Shown here: positions 35,956 through 43,987 of the stretch, one piece after another
Position numbering within the stretch: the first letter of the stretch is position 1
How the letters are laid out: each line of letters starts with the position of its first letter
Origin: Planctomycetales bacterium
GTDB lineage: Bacteria > Planctomycetota > Planctomycetia > Planctomycetales > Planctomycetaceae
Direction: 5' to 3'
Assembly (NCBI GenBank): GCA_028285345.1
Contig: JANQPT010000041.1
Span: 124,001-188,000 of the forward strand
DNA length: 64,000 nucleotides
Position numbers and translations under genes: made by a program
Notes under the pieces: generated by a model
What the model saw: only the letters and a program-made list of their open reading frames with translations
What the model was told of the DNA's origin: nothing
The model's database searches: none

Positions 35956-36711
35956 ATGCCCCAGCCGAAACCGCTCACCGACGAAGAACACGCCGTTTAC
36001 GAATGGCAGATCTGGACGCCCGGCTTCGGCGAGGCGGGACAGGAAAAACTCAAAGGCGCATCGGTGCTGGTTTCCCGTGTCGGCGGTCTGGGGAGCGTGG
36101 TCGCGTACGAACTGGCGGCTGCAGGGATTGGCAAGCTGGTCTTGGCGCACGCCGGCAACGTCAAACCGAGCGACCTCAACCGACAACTGCTGATGACGCA
36201 CGACTGGCTGGGGCGCCCGCGCGTTGAGTCGGCGCTGCGGCGACTGAAGGATCTGAACCCGCGACTCGACATCGTACCGATTCCCGAAAACATCTCCGAG
36301 GAGAATGCGGAGTCGATCGTCTCTCAGGCGGACGTGATCGTCGATTGCGCGCCGTTGTTTGAGGAACGGTTCGCCATGAACCGGCAAGCACTTCAACAGA
36401 ACAAGCCGCTCATCGAGTGCGCGATGTATGAGTTGGAGGGCCAAATCACGACCATCGTTCCGGGCAAAACTCCCTGCCTGCGGTGCCTGCACCCCGAACC
36501 TCCGTCGGCGTGGAAACGGGAGTTTCCGGTGTTCGGCGCCGTCTCCGGGACCGTCGGCTGTTTGGGCGCCATGGAGGCGATCAAAGTCATCTCGGGGCTG
36601 GGCGAACCGCTCGCGGGACGGATGATCACCTACGACCTGCGCGACATGACGTTTCGCCGCAGAAACCTGTTGCGCAATCCTGACTGCCCTGACTGCGGCG
36701 CGATCGAGTAG
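35956..36711 (+). CDS. E1-like ThiF/MoeB family protein with altered ATP-site residues
   Basis: A 251-residue protein of the ThiF/MoeB/HesA family, which normally adenylates the C-terminus of a ubiquitin-like carrier for cofactor sulfur chemistry. The fold is clear: SRVGGLGSVVAYELAAAGIG near residue 33, SDLNRQLL near residue 73, GRPRVESALRRLKDLNP near residue 85, and four zinc cysteines, CLRC near residue 175 and CPDC near residue 245. But compared with MoeB, the first glycine of GxGGLG is Arg, the acidic pair in strand 2 is Ala/Gly (LAHAGNV), the Lys of GxPKVES is Arg, and the Asp of DCTDN is Pro or Leu. Catalysis may therefore be lost or different. No ThiS/MoaD gene is adjacent. Confidence 0.85.
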   Translation: MPQPKPLTDEEHAVYEWQIWTPGFGEAGQEKLKGASVLVSRVGGLGSVVAYELAAAGIGKLVLAHAGNVKPSDLNRQLLMTHDWLGRPRVESALRRLKDLNPRLDIVPIPENISEENAESIVSQADVIVDCAPLFEERFAMNRQALQQNKPLIECAMYELEGQITTIVPGKTPCLRCLHPEPPSAWKREFPVFGAVSGTVGCLGAMEAIKVISGLGEPLAGRMITYDLRDMTFRRRNLLRNPDCPDCGAIE

Positions 36712-36833
36712 CCACTCCGAATTCCCCGATTCCGCCGTTGCTATTTTGATTTCGCTCGGCGATGATTCGCTAGGAAACTGGAGAGCCGGACTCCTCAGGC
36801 CCGTCGTTTCTCTTTCGAGAAGGAGTTTATTTC

Positions 36834-38141
36834 GTGCGCAGACCTTTGAATCTCGTATCGTTGTTCGTCCTGCTGATCGTCGTTGTGTCGTCTCCGTCGC
36901 GGGCGGACGATGTCAAAGCGTGGCTTAACAACAACGTCGATGATCTGGTGAAGTTATATCAACACTTTCATTCGCATCCCGAACTGTCGTTCCACGAGAA
37001 AGAGACCGCCGCCCGATTCGCGAAGGAGCTCAAGGCGATCGGCGCGGAAGTTGAGACCGGCGTCGGTGGTTACGGGGTGGTCGCGGTGCTCAAGAATGGG
37101 CCGGGGCCGACGGTGATGATGCGGACCGACCTCGACGCGCTGCCGGTCACCGAAGCGACCGATTTGCCGTATGCCTCAAAGCAGACGTTTACGAAGGATG
37201 ACGGTGAACGGGTCGGCGTGATGCACGCCTGCGGGCACGATGTTCACATCACCAACGCGATCGGCGTCGCGCGGTATATGGCGGCCCACAGAGATGAATG
37301 GAGCGGCACGCTGGTGATCATCGGACAGCCGGCGGAGGAAAAGGGAGCGGGCGCCAAAGCGATGCTGGATGATGGCCTGTTCACAAAGTTTCCCCGTCCC
37401 GACTATGCAATGGCCCTGCACGTCGACAGTTTTCTGCCGACCGGAAAAGTCGGCTATCGCGCCGGCTATTCACTGGCGAACGTCGATAGCTGCGACATCA
37501 CTGTCCGCGGGCGAGGGGGCCATGGTTCATTTCCGCACGGCACAATCGACCCCGTCGTGCAGGCGGCCTATCTGGTCGTTGACCTGCAGACGATTGTCAG
37601 CCGCGAAATCGCCCCGCTGGAACCGGCGGTGATCACCGTCGGCTCGATTCACGGCGGCACAAAACACAACATCATCGGCGACTCCTGCCACTTGCAACTG
37701 ACCATCCGCAGTTATAGCGACAAAGTCCGCAAGCACCTCAAGGATGCGATCATCCGCAAAGCTAAGGCGACGGCGCTCAGTTTCCGCGCTCCCGAGCCGG
37801 TGATCAAATATGACGAGGGAACCCCCTCGCTGTTCAACAACGAGCGGCTTGTCGACCGCATTGTCCCCGTATTTCAGGAGGCGCTCGGCACCGACAACGT
37901 GCTGGAATCGGACCGCTCAATGGGGGGTGAGGATTTCAGCCGTTACGGCCACGCGGGAATCCCGATCATGATGTTCCGCCTGGGAAGCATTGCCCCGGAG
38001 CGGCTGGCCGAAGCCCAGAAATCGGGCGAGCGTCTGCCGTCATTGCACTCGGCGCACTACTACCCGGAACCGAAGGAAACGCTGCGGACCGGCGTGACGG
38101 CGATGTCGCAGGCGCTGTTGGAGTTGTTAAAGAAGTCGTAG
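36834..38141 (+). CDS. Secreted M20D amidohydrolase
   Basis: A 435-residue metallo-amidohydrolase of peptidase family M20D, the group of hippurate and indole-acetyl-amino-acid hydrolases. It has a signal peptide (about residues 1-24, ending SPSRADD), starts with GTG, and AAGGAG lies 11 bases before. Metal and catalytic motifs are present: MRTDLDALPV near residue 100, HACGHDVHIT near residue 127, GQPAEEKGAGA near residue 163, LHVDS near residue 193 and GGEDFSRYGH near residue 363. It cleaves an N-acyl amino acid or peptide outside the cytoplasm; the exact substrate is unknown. Confidence 0.93.
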   Translation: MRRPLNLVSLFVLLIVVVSSPSRADDVKAWLNNNVDDLVKLYQHFHSHPELSFHEKETAARFAKELKAIGAEVETGVGGYGVVAVLKNGPGPTVMMRTDLDALPVTEATDLPYASKQTFTKDDGERVGVMHACGHDVHITNAIGVARYMAAHRDEWSGTLVIIGQPAEEKGAGAKAMLDDGLFTKFPRPDYAMALHVDSFLPTGKVGYRAGYSLANVDSCDITVRGRGGHGSFPHGTIDPVVQAAYLVVDLQTIVSREIAPLEPAVITVGSIHGGTKHNIIGDSCHLQLTIRSYSDKVRKHLKDAIIRKAKATALSFRAPEPVIKYDEGTPSLFNNERLVDRIVPVFQEALGTDNVLESDRSMGGEDFSRYGHAGIPIMMFRLGSIAPERLAEAQKSGERLPSLHSAHYYPEPKETLRTGVTAMSQALLELLKKS

Positions 38142-38164
38142 ATCTCTGTAAAATCAATTTCAAA

Positions 38165-38238
38165 GTAGCGGAACTCGTGAGAGTTCGGAAACTTGCGTTC
38201 GCCGATTGAGCTTTCAGAAGTCTCACGACTTCTGCTAC
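38165..38238. repeat. Nested inverted repeat at convergent gene ends
   Basis: GAACTC-GTGA-GAGTTC (38171-38186) and AGAAGTC-TCAC-GACTTCT (38216-38233) are two hairpins, and GTAGC (38165-38169) pairs with GCTAC (38234-38238) outside them. The locus lies between the stops of converging genes, so it might end both transcripts, but no T-run is seen. Similar hairpins occur elsewhere in this window. Confidence 0.75.
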
Positions 38239-38287
38239 CCCTTTTTGGGTTTGACGTAACGTTCGCAGCGACGGACGACTGCCTGAG

Positions 38288-40045
38288 CTACGATTGAGAA
38301 AACAGCCACGGCCAGATCTCGAGTTGGATAGCCTGCATCGTGAAGTAGCCGAAAAACGCACACGACCAGATGATGGCCACGAACCGCAGCGGGCTCATCG
38401 ACAAGCTGCGAGAGAGGATCTTGTTGTTCAAGTACAACAGCAAAATCGAATAGATCATCATCACGCCGCCGTTCATGGCAGCGGAGGTTTTCAGCAAAAA
38501 CAGCGGTTGTTGAAAGCTGGGATCAATCGTGCCGTACAGCAAAATGAGTGAGCCGAGCAGGATCTCTCCCCAGAGGAACAGAAAATAGAGCCGGCTGGCG
38601 GACCAGTTGTCGTTGTCGCGGAGCAGATTGACTTTCACGATGTCGGTCGAAATCCGTGCGGTCGCGTCCAGCACGCCGAATTCTGTGGTCAGCAGGATCG
38701 CAATCCCCATCAGTAAGAACGCGTACTTGATGGGGGTACCGAGACGCTCTTCGATCATCTCCGCCTGTCCCCAGATGAAGCCCAGACCCTTGCCGTAACT
38801 CTCCGTGCCGGCGACGGGGTTACCGTCGGCATCATAGAACAGCGAATAGGATATCAGCGTGAGCAGCACCAAGCAGATCAAGCAGGTCAGAAAGAAGCTG
38901 AAGAAGTGCTCAATGCCAGCCGCCTTCCACCAATGCCGCCAGCGCGACATGTTTTCGTCGGTGTGCCGAAAATGATACCCCACATCGCTCATCGCTTCCT
39001 CCTGGCCGGTGAGCGGACTCGTAATGCGGCCGATGTAGGCCCCCATGCCGTAGCCTTTATCTTTAATAAAATTGCTCTGGCCAAGGTTCATCGTTCCCCC
39101 GGCCCCGGCAAAGGCGAGAGCGCCGAGCAATGCCATCGTCGACAATCCGCTCGATTCGGCGGGCATCTGTCCCAAACTGACGGTCCCGGTCAGCATGTGC
39201 GAAACGGCGTATGGCTTGATGATCATGATGCCCAGCACGACGGCAATCACAAAAATCAGTCCGACCAAGATCGTTTGGATCCGCTCGACGGTGTTGTAGA
39301 CGACCGGCCCGGCCGTAAGGATGACCCCGACGATGAGCAGTCCAGCGATTCCCAGATAAGCAACATACTGGGCGTCATAGGAGATGCCCTGCTTGTTGTT
39401 GATCTTGCTATAGATTTCATCGACGGCCCGCCGATACGCAGTTGAATCGTTGAGCGCAGCAAGTTGCTCCCGCTGAACCTCATCAATCGGCCCTTTCCAG
39501 ATCAGTTTCGACCGCTGCCCAGGATCATCCGGAACTTTGATGCGGGCAGACGGGCTCAGCGAATCGGTGATGCTGATTTTCGCGTCGCCGGAGAATTCCG
39601 CTTCCGCTTTGACCACTGGTCCGAAGACTGACCAACTAAGCATCGTCCCCGCGCCGGTCGCCCAGCCGGGCCAGGCCCAGGGAATGATGTTGAGCAACAG
39701 CATCACCGGCACCCACACGCGGCTGAGCCGGCAGAAGCCGGTAATTGCGCTCTCGCCGGTGACGAGCGTCCAGCGTTCGATTTCCATGTTGAGGAAATAC
39801 TGCGTGATGACCCCCAACACGCAGGCCCAAAAGAAGACGAAACCGGCTTTGTAGACGATATAGGGCCACATGACGAATTCGCCGGATCCGAGCGACAATC
39901 CAGCCAGCATGATGCTCGGCCCCAGCATCTTCTTCCAGGAAATCGGCGCCGGCATGTCGCGGTATTTCAGCGGCGGCAGCGTGCGGTGCGGAATGACGTC
40001 GTCGGGAACGAGTTCCTCTGCCGGCGAATCGTTAACCTCGCTCAT
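38288..40045 (-). CDS. Nramp-related membrane transporter
   Basis: A 585-residue protein with about eleven membrane helices in the Nramp arrangement: GPSIMLAGLSLGSGEFVMWP as the helix-1 region near residue 42 and GALAFAGAGGTMNLGQSNFI as the helix-6 region near residue 315. Classical Nramp carriers have DPGN in helix 1 and MPH in helix 6 to bind Mn or Fe; neither motif is present here. A soluble insertion of about 80 residues lies between helices 4 and 5 (residues about 155-235). It is therefore Nramp-like in fold, but metal transport is doubtful. The ATG at 40045 has a poor ribosome binding site. Confidence 0.85.
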   Translation of the reverse strand: MSEVNDSPAEELVPDDVIPHRTLPPLKYRDMPAPISWKKMLGPSIMLAGLSLGSGEFVMWPYIVYKAGFVFFWACVLGVITQYFLNMEIERWTLVTGESAITGFCRLSRVWVPVMLLLNIIPWAWPGWATGAGTMLSWSVFGPVVKAEAEFSGDAKISITDSLSPSARIKVPDDPGQRSKLIWKGPIDEVQREQLAALNDSTAYRRAVDEIYSKINNKQGISYDAQYVAYLGIAGLLIVGVILTAGPVVYNTVERIQTILVGLIFVIAVVLGIMIIKPYAVSHMLTGTVSLGQMPAESSGLSTMALLGALAFAGAGGTMNLGQSNFIKDKGYGMGAYIGRITSPLTGQEEAMSDVGYHFRHTDENMSRWRHWWKAAGIEHFFSFFLTCLICLVLLTLISYSLFYDADGNPVAGTESYGKGLGFIWGQAEMIEERLGTPIKYAFLLMGIAILLTTEFGVLDATARISTDIVKVNLLRDNDNWSASRLYFLFLWGEILLGSLILLYGTIDPSFQQPLFLLKTSAAMNGGVMMIYSILLLYLNNKILSRSLSMSPLRFVAIIWSCAFFGYFTMQAIQLEIWPWLFSQS

Positions 40046-40259
40046 GACTCGAACGGTGCTTTCAGGACAAATGTGTCGGCGAATCGGTGGTCAAAACGCC
40101 GATTCTACGGGTCGAAGACCGAGTTCGTCCACCAAACAGACGGCACACTTTTTTGGGAGGTCACCCGTCGGTATCTGTCTCCGCACGGATTTCCTACAAT
40201 GACCGGTTCCTCAAACAGATGATCTACCCGTGTCTTTGAAGTGGAAAGGGAGTCAGCCG

Positions 40260-41267
40260 ATGCCGCGTTCTCGATACATCAGTCGATATGTGGGAGTCGC
40301 CGTTGCCGCCGTTTTGCTCAGTAGCTGTCGACTCGCGATTTCGGCGGAAGATACCGCAAAGGGCTTCCGCTGGCAGGACGACCCGGCTGCCGGCACCACC
40401 GAGTTGAAGTTCGACGGGCGACCGGTGCTGCGGTACATGTATGCCTACGACACCTCGACTGAACAGCGGGCACACGAGACGTTCAAGGTCTTTCACCACG
40501 TTTTTGGTCCGAAGAGCGGCGAGCAGATCACCAAAGGCCCGCACGGCAAATACACGCACCACCGGGGGTTGTTCTTTGGCTTCAACAAGACGAAGTTCGA
40601 GGACCAGGAACTCGATTTCTGGCACTGCCGCAAAGGAGAGCATCAACGGCACATCAAATTCGAAAAGCTTTCCGCCGATGACAAGTCCGCCCGAATGATC
40701 GCGGAGGTCCACTGGATCGACCGCGAAGGAAAGCCGGTGATTGTCGAATCACGGGACTACACGGTCCGTCCACTGGGGCATGAAAACGGCAACGGCTACG
40801 TGATCGACTTTCAATCCCGGCTGGAGAGCCGCCGCGGCACGATTACAGTCGACGGCGACCGCCAACACGCTGGTTTCCAAATCCGCGCCGCCCAACAGAT
40901 CGCCGAGACAAACGGCGCGACGTACATCCGTCCGGCAGAGTTCCCGCAACAACCGGACGCCTACCAGGTCAACGACCGCACCGACCCGAACAAGCACATC
41001 AACCTCGGCTGGTTAGCGATGACGTACGAATTGGACGGCCGCCGCTACACGTTCGAGTACTTCGAAGATCCCCAAACGCCCAAGCCGTCGCGCTATTCCG
41101 AACGGCCCTACGGACGATTCGGCGCGTTCTTCAGTACCCAATTCACCGAAGACAAACCGCTACTTGCCCGCTACCGAGTGATCGTCACCGAAGGCGAGAC
41201 CCCGTCGCAAGAGAAGATTCAACAGCGGTACGATGAATTCCTGAACGACCTGAGCAAGGAAAAATAG
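40260..41267 (+). CDS. DUF6807 (PmoA-like) family secreted protein
   Basis: A 335-residue secreted or lipid-anchored member of DUF6807. The signal ends in VAAVLLSSC, a possible lipobox with Cys near residue 21. The family stretches are RPVLRYMYAYDTSTEQRAHE near residue 57, THHRGLFFGFNKTKF near residue 97, and LGWLAMTYELDGRRYTFEYF near residue 250. AAGGGAG lies seven bases before the ATG at 40260, which is preferred over a start ten codons earlier. Its homologue at 33261 lacks a signal. The substrate is unknown. Confidence 0.87.
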   Translation: MPRSRYISRYVGVAVAAVLLSSCRLAISAEDTAKGFRWQDDPAAGTTELKFDGRPVLRYMYAYDTSTEQRAHETFKVFHHVFGPKSGEQITKGPHGKYTHHRGLFFGFNKTKFEDQELDFWHCRKGEHQRHIKFEKLSADDKSARMIAEVHWIDREGKPVIVESRDYTVRPLGHENGNGYVIDFQSRLESRRGTITVDGDRQHAGFQIRAAQQIAETNGATYIRPAEFPQQPDAYQVNDRTDPNKHINLGWLAMTYELDGRRYTFEYFEDPQTPKPSRYSERPYGRFGAFFSTQFTEDKPLLARYRVIVTEGETPSQEKIQQRYDEFLNDLSKEK

Positions 41268-41278
41268 GGTCACATCGG

Positions 41279-41429
41279 GTGGCCGCGATTGCATCAGCAA
41301 TCGGGGTGCCGCAGGCACAAGAGGCCACAATTTACCCATGCCCAATCTAGCGGCACTGAAACCTTATTGAGCGGTGAAATTGTGGCCTATCACAGGCTGC
41401 GCCTGCCCCGATTGGAATCGGGGCCACCC
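41279..41429. repeat. Composite inverted repeat, copy B
   Basis: About 150 bases between the stops of converging genes. The left end reads GTGGCCGCGATTGC, CAATCGGGG, then the palindrome GTGCCGCAGGCAC and AAGAGGCCACAATT. The right end reads GCGGTGAAATTGTGGCC, AGGCTGCGCCT, then CCCCGATTGGAATCGGGG and CCACCC. It shares the outer parts with copy A at 35774, while the inner palindromes are on opposite sides. The segment AACCTTATTGAGCG (41360-41373) recurs exactly at 52752-52765. Confidence 0.75.
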
Positions 41430-41445
41430 AGGCAGGATTGTGAGA

Positions 41446-43761
41446 TCAACGTCGCGGCCAATCCAAATGCCGGTGCAGAAAATCGTACGTCGCCACGCCG
41501 TTGATCTTGTGCGGGCCTTTGAAGAATTCGATTTCGGTCCGCTCCGGAATATCGAGGTGTGCGTAGTGCCGGCGGACTTTGGCGTATTCCCAGGCGACCC
41601 ATTCGTCCGGTGCGACGCCGTCGTAGTGCCCCCGTTCGACCATAAACGGACGGGGAGTCATCAGGCTCGCTAATTCCGCATAGTTCGTGACGTGCCCCAT
41701 GTTCCACTCGAACATCTCATACTCGCCGGTGAACATGTAGCTGTAGCGGTCTATGACCGTCACGTTTTTGACGATCCACTCATCGTAGTCAGCGGAACAG
41801 ATGGAGAGGGCGTAACCAGGCAGTAGCGGCGGGACGCGTACCGCTGTTTTACCGCCATAGGAAAGGCCGTAAAACCCGATCCGCTGCGCGTCGACGTTCG
41901 GCAAACCGCCTAGAAAATCCAGCGTCCGTTCATGCTGCCGCAAGATGTAGCTGAACAGCGAACGCTTCATCGGGTTCGATTTGCGCTGCAAAACGCGAAA
42001 GCGGTCCTGGCCGCGATACGGGTTTTGCGGGGCGTAGGTGATGAAGCCTCGATTGGCCAGTTCGTGCGCAAACGCGCTGTAATAGTCAAACCCGCGGCCC
42101 TCATTGGTGATGGTGTCCATCGGCACGCCCTCCAGTCCATGCTGGCAGACGACAACCGGCCGCTTTTCATCCGGTTTGAGGTCTTTGGGCATTAGCAAGA
42201 TTCCTGCGGCGATCACGTCGGGATAGACATCCAACACGACCTCGTATCCCGTGTACTTGGGCGAGTCCAGAATCTGCCGCGTGCGGGGATTAAGCGGGAT
42301 CGTCGGCGGCGGGATTTTGCCGATCATCTCTTCCCAAATGTATTGGCGATAGAACTCGGACGTCTTCTCCCACGCTTCGAGTGAGGAGCGGTCTGCCTTG
42401 GACCAGAATTTGTCGCGGACGGTCGAACTGCGGCGCATGAGTTCTTGCGTGAAGTCGACCATCTCCTCGACCTGCCGGCGCTGGCGGTATTCTGCGTCGA
42501 ACACACGTCGGCGTTCTTTGCCGGGTGCGACGATCTGCGGCAGTTGCTCGATTCCCAACGGTCGAACAAACGCGGACAGCGCGGCGTCGCTGCCGGACGG
42601 ACCGTCTCCCTCGCGGCTGGATACGAAGGACAAGTTTTTTGAAAAGTTCAGCCGATCGAAGTGGAGCGCGGCGCGATCGACCTCTTTGCGGACATGCGCC
42701 AACGTGCAGATTTCGATTTTTCCCGGCGCCGCGCCGCCGCTACGTCCCTCGGTTGGCTTTGGGGGACCGTCGACTTCAGGAACGCCGGCCGCCTCGATCG
42801 TCAGCGGTCGGGGGGCGATCAACCCGGCCAACTCCGCGTCGCCAAATTGCGTGAGCAGGCTCCACACGTTGCGGTAGATCGGTTCCTGCCACAGATTCTC
42901 ACGGGCTTGGAAATACCCGCTGACCATCACCGAATCAATCCGCGGATCGGCCGCGCCGCTGTACAACGCCAACAAGCCCCCTTCCCCGACCCCCAGCACA
43001 CCGATCGGCAATTCGGCGTTTTCAATTTTGTTGAGCCGCTCGAATTGGTCGACGGCGGCGAGAACTTTTTGGACTTCATAGCCGATCACATGCCGGCCCA
43101 TTTGAAATGCTTGCCGGTAAATCCATTCGCGATGCGGCTGGTTCGTCATGCGGATGTCGGGATTGCCGGAATAAGTCGCCTCACGATTGATCAATGTGGG
43201 AATGATCACCTGGCAGCCGGCAGCAGCCAGTCGCAATGGGGATCGCGAGCGGGGATCGATCCCCTCGGCCAGGCCGATAAACATCTCGGGCGTCCAATCG
43301 GCGTCCGGAATCGCGACGACGCGGGCGACCGGTTTCGACTTCGGCTGTAGCAATAGGCCCTCTCCGTATATGCCTTTCAGCGCCGGCCAGCGGACGGCCA
43401 GCACGCGGTACGCGTCGGTTTCCGCAACGACAGCGGAGTCAGTCGTGTTGGAAATCAATTCAATGCTCCGCGGCTCCGGGCGCGGATCGACGGCGCCGAT
43501 AATCTCCAAAAAACGCGCCCGATTGCCGGCGACGCTCTTAGCGTACGCCTCGGCGCTGCTGTAATCGCGGTTCCAGTGCTGTTCCCGCCGCTGCGGCGAT
43601 GCGGCCAATTCACGCGTCGCGAAGCGGTCAATTCCGTCGACCATAACTTCGTCGAGCGGCTGCTCGATCGTGAGCGGTTTTGTGCCGGGAAGTTGTTGCG
43701 CAACGGCAGCGGCCGAAAACCCAACACTCAGCAACGCAGCGGTGAAGCAGCGAATCACCAT
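41446..43761 (-). CDS. Secreted tandem alpha/beta hydrolase
   Basis: A 771-residue secreted protein: signal (about residues 1-21, ending AAVAQQ). It contains two alpha/beta-hydrolase units. In the first (residues about 110-370) the nucleophile elbow reads GVLGVGEGG, so the catalytic Ser is Glu. The second (residues about 490-765) is intact: QHGLEGVPM, GFYGLSYGGKTAV with Ser near residue 640, VERGHYDGVAPDEW with the acid, and FKGPHKING with the catalytic His. This suggests an active acetyl-xylan-esterase-like domain with a noncatalytic partner. AGGAG lies ten bases before the ATG. The frame extends 14 codons further, without signal-like sequence. Confidence 0.85.
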   Translation of the reverse strand: MVIRCFTAALLSVGFSAAAVAQQLPGTKPLTIEQPLDEVMVDGIDRFATRELAASPQRREQHWNRDYSSAEAYAKSVAGNRARFLEIIGAVDPRPEPRSIELISNTTDSAVVAETDAYRVLAVRWPALKGIYGEGLLLQPKSKPVARVVAIPDADWTPEMFIGLAEGIDPRSRSPLRLAAAGCQVIIPTLINREATYSGNPDIRMTNQPHREWIYRQAFQMGRHVIGYEVQKVLAAVDQFERLNKIENAELPIGVLGVGEGGLLALYSGAADPRIDSVMVSGYFQARENLWQEPIYRNVWSLLTQFGDAELAGLIAPRPLTIEAAGVPEVDGPPKPTEGRSGGAAPGKIEICTLAHVRKEVDRAALHFDRLNFSKNLSFVSSREGDGPSGSDAALSAFVRPLGIEQLPQIVAPGKERRRVFDAEYRQRRQVEEMVDFTQELMRRSSTVRDKFWSKADRSSLEAWEKTSEFYRQYIWEEMIGKIPPPTIPLNPRTRQILDSPKYTGYEVVLDVYPDVIAAGILLMPKDLKPDEKRPVVVCQHGLEGVPMDTITNEGRGFDYYSAFAHELANRGFITYAPQNPYRGQDRFRVLQRKSNPMKRSLFSYILRQHERTLDFLGGLPNVDAQRIGFYGLSYGGKTAVRVPPLLPGYALSICSADYDEWIVKNVTVIDRYSYMFTGEYEMFEWNMGHVTNYAELASLMTPRPFMVERGHYDGVAPDEWVAWEYAKVRRHYAHLDIPERTEIEFFKGPHKINGVATYDFLHRHLDWPRR

Positions 43762-43987
43762 GGTGGAGCATCTCCTGTGGCGGATGTTCAATTTCAGGAA
43801 CATCCAATTTAGCGAGGTCGGTGTGGAAGTTCAAAACTGCGCAGACATGTGGAAGTTCTCGCGGGAGTTAAGGCTTAACCAATCACATTCTCGGACTTGA
43901 ATTCCTCCCCACGATCCACTTTGATCATGAAAGGTCCTGCGCGCTTGCGTGTTTCGGTACTTGGGATATCCATTCTCGGAGTTCATA

